Source: an uncultured Lachnospiraceae bacterium
Lineage (GTDB): Bacteria; Bacillota_A; Clostridia; Lachnospirales; Lachnospiraceae
DNA: 31,049 bases
Direction of reading: 5' to 3'
Assembly: GCA_902801585.1 (NCBI GenBank)
Contig: CADCIU010000048.1
Location: 1 to 31,049 of the forward strand
A model generated the notes under the pieces. It did no database searches and was not told the DNA's origin. It saw only the letters and a list, made by a program, of their open reading frames with translations. Position numbers and translations under genes: made by a program. How positions within the stretch are numbered: the stretch's first letter is position 1; each line of letters begins with the position of its first letter. Of this stretch, positions 6,913 through 12,524 are shown one piece after another.

Positions 6913-8448
6913 ATGAAATTTTACAAAGATCATTATGACGTGATCGTGATCGGAGGGGCCCTGGCGGGCCTCTCCTCAGCGCTTATGCTGGCGGACAAGG
7001 GGCTGGATGTGCTGGTCCTTGAGCGCCACAACCTGCCCGGCGGCATTGCCACGAGCTTTGTGCGCGGGGGCATTGAGATCGAAGCGGCGCTGCACGAGAT
7101 GATGTCTATAGGCCCCGGCGACAATCGCCTCAAAGTGGGCAAGTTTTTCGATGACATGGGCCTCGATATAGAGTGGCTTCAGGTTCCGGAGTGCTACCAC
7201 GCGAGTCTCCCCGGCCTGGAAGTGACGCTTCACCCGGGTCTGGAGCGCTTCTCCCGCGAGATCGACGAGCAGGTACCGGGCACTTATGACAAAGTACTCA
7301 GGCTCTTGAAGCTCTGCGATACCGTTTTCAACAGCGTCAACGAGCTGTCCATCCACCCGATGAGCAAACCGCAGATGCTCCTTAAGCATGAGGCTTTCGT
7401 CAAGACAGCGGGCTATTCCACCAAGGAAGTACTCGATACCTTTGACCTCCCTCAAAAGGCATTGGATCTGCTGGCTCCCTACTGGATCTACGTGGGAAGC
7501 GGCTTTTCAGATCTGCCTTTTACGATCTATTCCGTGCTGATGGCGGACTATGTGGGCTACGGTTCCATGATCCCCAAAAAGTTAAGTCATGAGATGAGTC
7601 TGAAGATGGCGGAGCGCGCCGAGGAGATGGGCGTGCAGATCGAGTACCGCCAGCATGTGGACAAGATCCTGGTGAAGAACGGCAGGGCTTACGGCGTGCG
7701 CACAGCGCGCGGCGACGAGATCCACGCGGACTACGTGATCTCTTCCGCTTACCCCAACGCGGTCTACACACACATGATCGAGCCCCTCAGCGAAGTGCCC
7801 GCAGGTGCCACTAAGATGGTCAACGGGCGGCGTCTTTCGCTGACTGCGTTCTCGGTGATCCTGATCCTGGACAAGCCGGCGGAAGAACTGAATATTAAGG
7901 ACTACAGTATTTTCCGCGGCGACACGATGGACACGGACCTTCTGTATGAAAACCTGGCGGGCCTTGGCCCTTACAGATACCTGACCTGCATCTGCCACAA
8001 CTACGGCAATCCCGGTGTGACACCGGAGGGCACCTGCTCCTTCAGCGTGACGGTGCTGCCCCGTGTGGACGGGTGGAAGACGGTTAAGGCGGAGGATTAT
8101 GACCGGGTCAAACACGAAGTGGCAAAGCAGCTGATCGACGACATGTCTGAGTATTTCGGCGTGAACCTCCTCGACCATGTGCTGGAGTGTGTCATAGAGA
8201 CGCCGATGACCATCGCGCACTACACAGGCGCGTGGAACGGCTGCATATACGGCTATGCGCACACTATGGAGGACCACATCGTCGCGAGGCTGCAGACTGC
8301 AGAGGAAGAGAAGTTCATCGACAGATTGGAGTTCGCGGGCGCCCACGCCATCTCCGGAGACGGCATGGGACCGGCGGTGACCAACGGACGGAAAGCTGCC
8401 AAGAACGTGTTGGATGACATTGCAGCGAGAAAGGAGGCAGCGCGATGA
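6913..8448 (+). CDS. CrtI/retinol-saturase-type FAD-dependent oxidoreductase, candidate conjugated fatty acid reductase
   Basis: This 511-residue flavoprotein belongs to the phytoene desaturase / retinol saturase / carotenoid isomerase superfamily. It has an N-terminal FAD fold (VIVIGGALAGLSSALML, then LERHNLPGG) and the C-terminal flavin motif GDGMGPAVTNGRKAAKNV. The usual GxGxxG reads GGALAG, with Ala16 replacing the second glycine. ATG 6913 is preferred to the ATG at 6892 because AGGAG (6902-6906) sits 6 nt upstream. Members of this family add or remove hydrogen at conjugated polyene bonds; retinol saturase reduces one conjugated double bond. Lying between a conjugating fatty-acid isomerase (61 bp upstream) and an electron-transfer reductase (4-bp overlap downstream), its best inferred role is reduction of the conjugated diene. 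Carotenoid or other polyene substrates remain possible. Confidence 0.78.
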   Translation: MKFYKDHYDVIVIGGALAGLSSALMLADKGLDVLVLERHNLPGGIATSFVRGGIEIEAALHEMMSIGPGDNRLKVGKFFDDMGLDIEWLQVPECYHASLPGLEVTLHPGLERFSREIDEQVPGTYDKVLRLLKLCDTVFNSVNELSIHPMSKPQMLLKHEAFVKTAGYSTKEVLDTFDLPQKALDLLAPYWIYVGSGFSDLPFTIYSVLMADYVGYGSMIPKKLSHEMSLKMAERAEEMGVQIEYRQHVDKILVKNGRAYGVRTARGDEIHADYVISSAYPNAVYTHMIEPLSEVPAGATKMVNGRRLSLTAFSVILILDKPAEELNIKDYSIFRGDTMDTDLLYENLAGLGPYRYLTCICHNYGNPGVTPEGTCSFSVTVLPRVDGWKTVKAEDYDRVKHEVAKQLIDDMSEYFGVNLLDHVLECVIETPMTIAHYTGAWNGCIYGYAHTMEDHIVARLQTAEEEKFIDRLEFAGAHAISGDGMGPAVTNGRKAAKNVLDDIAARKEAAR

Positions 8449-9635
8449 AAGTTAAGAATTTCCTGGCTGATGTCGGCGGAGCTTCCCGTGTCACGAAAGC
8501 GCGCCTGAACGCGTTCGCCTCTGCATCCCCTGCGCTTGCGGACGTGGATCCGATCGGCGATGTTTCACGCGAGTGGCATCCCGGTCCGATCGAACTTGTC
8601 GTCACAAAGATCACGCCTGCCTGCAAGACAGCCAAGACCATCCGTTTCGAGCGGACAGACGGCAAAAAACTGCCCTTCTTCTATGCGGGGCAGTACATTG
8701 TACTGGATTTCAAGATCGGTGAGAGCCTGATCTCCAGACCGTATTCCATTTCTTCCGCGCCCTATCAAGCGAGAGCGGAAAAGCCATTCGTGGAGATCAC
8801 GGTCAGAAAGTCCAAGGGCGACGGTTTTATCTGTGATTATGTCAATGATGAACTGAAGGTCGGCGATATTTTGACAGGGAACATGGGGCTGGGACAGTTC
8901 TACTACGAGCCGCTCCGCGATGCGAAGCATGTAGTGGCGCTGGCCGGCGGCGTAGGTATTACGCCCTTCGCTTCCATGGCCAAAGAAGTGGCAAACGGGA
9001 CGCTGGATATCGACCTGACGATCCTTTACGGATCAGCTTCCTCGGACGATATCGTCTTGAAGGAGGAACTGGACGCGCTGGAAGGGGCGTGCGGCAATCT
9101 GCACATCGTGCATGTGCTCAGCGGCGACGAGCCCGGCTGGACCGGCGAAAAGGGGTTCCTGACGGCAGAACTTATTAAGAAGTATTCTGCGGCGGACACC
9201 ACGTACTTTATCTGCGGGCCGCAGGTTATGTACACTTTCCTTCGGAAAGAAGTGGCAAAGCTGGACGTTCCGGCAAGGCGCGTGCGCTTCGAGGTCTTCG
9301 GCCAGGCCAAAGACATTGCCATGTACGAGGGATTCCCGACGGAGCTCAGACATGAGACCTTCACGATCACCGTGGTGCGCGGCATCAGTGAGGTGGAGAT
9401 TCCCGCCAAGGCGACGGAGAGCATTGTCGTTGCGCTCGAGCGCGCCGGGATCCGGATCGAGACCGGGTGCCGCAGCGGCGAGTGCGGATTCTGCAGGACC
9501 AAAGTCCTGTCCGGAAACTATTTCGTCTGCCCGGAGGGAGACGGAAGAAGAGCGGCAGATAAGGATTTCGATTACGTTCATGCATGCGCGGCGTATCCGC
9601 TGTCGGACATGAAGGTGAAGATACCGATTTTGTAG
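8445..9635 (+). CDS. FAD/NAD(P)H oxidoreductase with C-terminal [2Fe-2S] ferredoxin domain
   Basis: The 396-residue protein has a ferredoxin-reductase FAD domain with RPYSIS (98-103), a nucleotide domain with GGVGITP (168-174) and ICGPQVM (257-263), and a plant-type ferredoxin domain ligating [2Fe-2S] through Cys342, Cys347, Cys350 and Cys381. The domain order matches electron-supplying reductases such as Hcr or the phenol hydroxylase reductases, which move electrons from NAD(P)H via FAD and [2Fe-2S] to a partner enzyme. Residues 1-45 form an extra N-terminal region not needed for the reductase fold. The start ATG overlaps the preceding stop (ATGA at 8445-8448), implying translational coupling, so the flavoprotein encoded just upstream is the natural electron acceptor. 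A repeat element follows 5 bp after its stop. Confidence 0.9.
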   Translation: MKVKNFLADVGGASRVTKARLNAFASASPALADVDPIGDVSREWHPGPIELVVTKITPACKTAKTIRFERTDGKKLPFFYAGQYIVLDFKIGESLISRPYSISSAPYQARAEKPFVEITVRKSKGDGFICDYVNDELKVGDILTGNMGLGQFYYEPLRDAKHVVALAGGVGITPFASMAKEVANGTLDIDLTILYGSASSDDIVLKEELDALEGACGNLHIVHVLSGDEPGWTGEKGFLTAELIKKYSAADTTYFICGPQVMYTFLRKEVAKLDVPARRVRFEVFGQAKDIAMYEGFPTELRHETFTITVVRGISEVEIPAKATESIVVALERAGIRIETGCRSGECGFCRTKVLSGNYFVCPEGDGRRAADKDFDYVHACAAYPLSDMKVKIPIL

Positions 9636-9640
9636 AATAA

Positions 9641-9696
9641 GGGAGACAGGGGACGGTTCTCTGTCTCCCGCAAAAGTTGTCAGAAGAACCGTCCCC
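9641..9696. repeat. Composite palindromic repeat of the GGGACGGTTCT family
   Basis: GGGAGACAG (9641-9649) and CTGTCTCCC (9661-9669) form a hairpin around the core GGGACGGTTCT (9650-9660). A second inverted core, AGAACCGTCCCC, lies at 9685-9696 in the context AAAAGTTGTCAGAAGAACCG, the same sequence as the right arm of the 542-594 element. The first half is the exact reverse complement of the element at 16538-16566. Confidence 0.9.
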
Positions 9697-9744
9697 TTGA
9701 CACCCTTTTTTTGCCCAAAGCTTCCGCCTGACCGCAATATTTAG

Positions 9745-9772
9745 TGGACTCTCCAATAGTGCGCAGTATAAT
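9745..9772 (+). promoter_or_regulatory. Candidate promoter for the short secreted-peptide ORF
   Basis: TGGACT (9745-9750) and a consensus TATAAT (9767-9772) are separated by 16 bp. The promoter would start transcription about 90 bp before the ribosome binding site at 9862. The -35 matches only four of six consensus bases. Confidence 0.4.
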
Positions 9773-9871
9773 TAACATTGCGTTATAGTTTTGCAATAAT
9801 ATTTTACATCAACGCCATATGTTCTCTTGTATGACGGAAAAGAAATAGACAACATTTGGACGGGAGAAGAT

Positions 9872-10041
9872 ATGAAAAAAAGAAGTGGGGGCTTATTTTG
9901 TCCGCTCTGATCGGGAGCATTGCAGCATGTCTGCTCATGTCTCCGGTCAAAGCGGCATCCTCCACGATGAAGATCGCGGCGATCCGGTACATCAATGACT
10001 GGTCTGCAGCTATTATGTTTGTGGGATCTTCGAAACAGTAG
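9872..10041 (+). pseudogene. Short secreted-peptide gene, start and body in different frames at an A7 run
   Basis: ATG 9872 has a good GGGAG Shine-Dalgarno 5 nt upstream, but its own frame stops after 12 codons (TGA 9908-9910). The overlapping frame encodes a clear signal peptide: KKKWGLILSALIGSIAACLL followed by MSPVKA-AS, then about 28 residues to TAG at 10039-10041. One extra A in the run of seven at 9875-9881 would join them as MKKKKWGLIL onward, a textbook secretion signal. Without it, the only in-frame start is TTG 9856, which lacks a ribosome binding site. A strong terminator follows at once, so this looks like a real monocistronic unit. Explanations are polymerase slippage or phase variation at the A run, a recent inactivation, or a base-calling error. 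I recognise no family for the mature peptide. Confidence 0.5.
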
Positions 10042-10043
10042 AC

Positions 10044-10094
10044 AGAGAGCGCTGCTCTTGCTGAATCATCGGCAAGGGCAGCGCTCTCTTTTTG
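10044..10094 (+). terminator. Strong rho-independent terminator
   Basis: An 18-bp stem (10044-10061 with 10072-10089, one G-U pair) closes a 10-nt loop and runs into TTTTTT. It begins 2 bp after the stop of the short secreted-peptide ORF. Confidence 0.92.
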
Positions 10095-10106
10095 TGCGAT
10101 AAGCTT

Positions 10107-10157
10107 CGAGCCCGAGGCTCGGGAGCACAGAACAATCCCCGAGCCCGAGGCTCGGGG
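10107..10157. repeat. Two copies of a 17-bp palindrome CGAGCCCGAGGCTCGGG
   Basis: Identical copies lie at 10107-10123 and 10140-10156, 33 bp apart. Each can fold by itself, and the second extends to CCCCGAGC / GCTCGGGG (10137-10144 with 10150-10157). A T-rich stretch (10170-10190) follows, so the second copy could also terminate transcription. Confidence 0.85.
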
Positions 10158-10271
10158 CTCTACATTTAAGGTTTATTTTATTTTTTTTATCCAAAATAGA
10201 ACCGGCACGCAATCTGCGTCGTCTGTATAGACGTAAAGGAAATCCACTTAAGTAAAAAACGGAGGAAAGTG

Positions 10272-11114
10272 ATGAAAAAGACAACGGCAAAAAACATCTT
10301 GGCAAAGACAACAGCAGCCGCAGTGGTGATCGCATTGATCGCAGGGGCAGATGCGTGGCTTATGAATGATCGAATGACTGCACTGCATGCCAGTGCGGCA
10401 GCGACAGAGGCAGCCAGTGAGGAAGAGCCAGCCGCTGCGGCAGCGGCAGAGGCAGCCGGTGAGGAAGAGCCATTGCCTGCCGATAAGAATGAGCTCATGA
10501 AAAAGGCCGCATCAGACCTTGCTGCAAAATACGGAACATATCTGGAAAGCGCTTCACAGATTGCTAAAGAGATGCGGGAAGAAGCACTCAAAGCGGTCAA
10601 AGAAGAGGACGCTTCATTGGCACAGGAATGGCTGGACACACTCGTGGAACAATTTGATGAGAACGATATTCAGGGCTCTGCAGCTTCCTGCTTCACGGAA
10701 GAAACTTCAGAGGAAGAGATGCTTGCAGCATTGCAGCTGCTGTCAGCGGTTTACCAGGGAGAGATCAGCACAGAGATCCTGTCCTTTGACAAAGACGGAT
10801 TTGTGGCAAGGCTGACGGGCGATAACGCCAGCGGTGTGTTCCCCTTTACTTTCCGTGATGGAACAGCTGTTTTGTCCGGAAGCTTGTTTACCTCTATGGT
10901 CTGCGGGTCCTGCGGCGGCACCGGACAGATTCCGTCTTATACGACCTGCGCGACCTGCGGCGGCACCGGCCAGCAATATTTTGACAACGTATACTATGAC
11001 CTGGTCATGGGATGGCAGGGAATGTGGCAGGCCTGCAGCGGCTGCGGCGGAGCAGGTCAATTTGTATACTACAATATCTGCCCCGAATGCGGCGGCGCGG
11101 GTGTGCACCAGTAA
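10272..11114 (+). CDS. Exported or membrane-anchored protein with four DnaJ-type CxxCxGxG motifs
   Basis: The 280-residue product starts with a basic N terminus and one hydrophobic segment (about 13-32, AAAVVIALIAGADAWLM) that could be a signal anchor. An Ala/Glu-rich low-complexity linker with a 42-bp duplication follows (27 of its bases nearly identical at 10404-10430 and 10446-10472), then a helical middle region. The C-terminal 65 residues hold four motifs, CGSCGGTG, CATCGGTG, CSGCGGAG and CPECGGAG. This is the number found in the zinc-binding cysteine-rich domain of DnaJ, where two zinc ions are held by motifs 1+4 and 2+3. No J domain is present. ATG 10272 has GGAGG 6 nt upstream. Topology suggests an extracytoplasmic zinc domain, which is unusual. 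Function is unknown. Confidence 0.75.
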   Translation: MKKTTAKNILAKTTAAAVVIALIAGADAWLMNDRMTALHASAAATEAASEEEPAAAAAAEAAGEEEPLPADKNELMKKAASDLAAKYGTYLESASQIAKEMREEALKAVKEEDASLAQEWLDTLVEQFDENDIQGSAASCFTEETSEEEMLAALQLLSAVYQGEISTEILSFDKDGFVARLTGDNASGVFPFTFRDGTAVLSGSLFTSMVCGSCGGTGQIPSYTTCATCGGTGQQYFDNVYYDLVMGWQGMWQACSGCGGAGQFVYYNICPECGGAGVHQ

Positions 11115-11137
11115 ACAGAGAGGGCGGGTGAGAGACC

Positions 11138-11368
11138 GTGGGCTTCGAGACAAGGAATCAGCGGGCAGTGCACAGAGGACGAGCGAAGCTGTCCGGGAAA
11201 CTGTCCGGGAAATGCGAGAATGATCCCATTGAGAGAGATCCTATAGAGAGAAATTCTATAGAAAGAGAAATTCAGAGAGAACTGATTCTGCTCTCTGTCA
11301 AAAAGGAGCTCCGGGAAGCCGGAATCATTGAAAAAACAGACAATGAAATATCGGATGAAAAGGATTGA
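11138..11368 (+). CDS. Small charged ORF, SHOCT-like C terminus (tentative)
   Basis: A GTG-initiated 76-codon frame lies 23 bp after the preceding gene. It contains a 12-bp tandem repeat (11189-11212, LSGKLSGK) and a degenerate 15-bp repeat in four copies (11222-11281; DPIER, DPIER, NSIER, EIQRE). The C-terminal 30 residues (LLSVKKELREAGIIEKTD) resemble short SHOCT-type helical tails that occur in many Firmicute proteins. There is no strong ribosome binding site, and the frame may be a degenerated gene. Its stop overlaps the TTG that could start the next ORF, which hints at coupling. Confidence 0.42.
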   Translation: MGFETRNQRAVHRGRAKLSGKLSGKCENDPIERDPIERNSIEREIQRELILLSVKKELREAGIIEKTDNEISDEKD

Positions 11369-11391
11369 ACGGAAAGGAAAACGTAACAGAT

Positions 11392-11691
11392 ATGTTCAGG
11401 ACAATCGGCAGAGTGTTCTATGTTATAGCGGTGATATTAATCCTATTGTTTTTTCTGGTTTTTAGTACAGATGAGACAGCAGCAAGGGAATATATGGCAC
11501 TGGCGGTGCTCTCGCTGCTGACAGGGGTCTTTTGCCTGCTGTTGGAAGATATTCACCTTCGATTTTCAAGAGGCGGGGGAAACCTTAGGAAAAACAATAG
11601 CACGGCAATTTGTCCGCACTGCGGGAAATTTATCAATCGGCATGATAACTGCTGCAAACATTGCGGGTTGAAGATCAATACCGGCGCGTGA
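11392..11691 (+). CDS. Two-helix membrane protein with C-terminal zinc ribbon
   Basis: From ATG 11392 the product (99 residues) has two transmembrane helices, RVFYVIAVILILLFFLVF and ALAVLSLLTGVFCLLLE, then a cytoplasmic-type zinc ribbon with CPHC and CKHC pairs about 15 residues apart (CPHCGKF...CCKHCG). An alternative TTG at 11365 overlaps the previous stop (TTGA) and would add 9 residues; neither start has an ideal ribosome binding site. Zinc-ribbon membrane proteins of this build are common in Clostridia without known function. It sits in a run of same-strand accessory genes. Confidence 0.62.
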   Translation: MFRTIGRVFYVIAVILILLFFLVFSTDETAAREYMALAVLSLLTGVFCLLLEDIHLRFSRGGGNLRKNNSTAICPHCGKFINRHDNCCKHCGLKINTGA

Positions 11692-11745
11692 AACAGCAAT
11701 AGAACAGTATAGAGAAGGAAAACGCAAAAAAGGAGATAAGGAAAG

Positions 11746-12471
11746 ATGTTTTCAAGATTTCAAGAGGCTAATTTGGGCTTATTTCTTAAAGAAATCGGTC
11801 AAGACAAAGCAAGGGAACTCGTCGAGCTTTCGCAGGATTATATGGATGCATTGGTAAGCGGAGATCAGGATGGAATCCTGGACAACTATGACACTATTCT
11901 GTCGAAAATCGAGGAAGCTACAATAGAGACAGGAATTCGTATTATGATCTCTTATAGTGAGAATGAGAGTTACTTTGTGGCGGTAACTGCCTTTTGCGCG
12001 AGAATTACGAAAGCGCTGATGGATGCAGCGGAATTCAAGATTGAAGAGACAAGACCGAAATTTGGGCAGAAGGTATTCAGTACAGTGACAGAAGCCGACC
12101 GATGGCTCTCGGAGAATTCGCTTATTGAGGTCACTGAGATGAAAGTTCCGACAAGAACTGCTTTCGGAATACTGGGGAGCCATTCGGTAGCAGAGAGTAT
12201 CACGCTGGAATACATAGAGCATAATCAGCCTACCGGATACCAATATGGAATGGTCGAATTTGAAAAAGCGAAATACATAACAAAAGCAGATCCCTCGCAA
12301 TACATCAGGGAGTGGAAAAACAGAAACAACGTGGAAGTAGTCCTCTGGAGATCAAGCTCTGTTGTGACAAGGCAGCACGGCATACACTTTTTTGACGCAG
12401 GGCTGGACCGCGCTGAGCATGTCAAATTGTTCGTTGTTTACAGAAATAATGTGGAAGTGCTGCAGAAGTAA
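11746..12471 (+). CDS. Uncharacterised 241-residue protein
   Basis: I do not recognise a family. AGGAG at 11731-11735 precedes ATG 11746 by about 10 nt. There is no signal peptide or membrane segment. The N-terminal half is helical and acidic (KARELVELSQDYMDALVSG), and the C-terminal half looks strand-rich (ITLEYIEHNQPTGYQYGMVEFEKAKYIT; VEVVLWRSSSVV; HVKLFVVYRNNVEV). It lies between a zinc-ribbon membrane protein and the sigma-factor fusion on the same strand with gaps of about 54 bp, so it may share their transcription unit. Low GC and many ATA/AAA codons mark it as part of the accessory block. Confidence 0.75.
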   Translation: MFSRFQEANLGLFLKEIGQDKARELVELSQDYMDALVSGDQDGILDNYDTILSKIEEATIETGIRIMISYSENESYFVAVTAFCARITKALMDAAEFKIEETRPKFGQKVFSTVTEADRWLSENSLIEVTEMKVPTRTAFGILGSHSVAESITLEYIEHNQPTGYQYGMVEFEKAKYITKADPSQYIREWKNRNNVEVVLWRSSSVVTRQHGIHFFDAGLDRAEHVKLFVVYRNNVEVLQK

Positions 12472-12524
12472 ATTCTGTAGGTACTGTATCCGTTAAATGA
12501 GTATTCAGAAAAGAGGGAGCAGGA

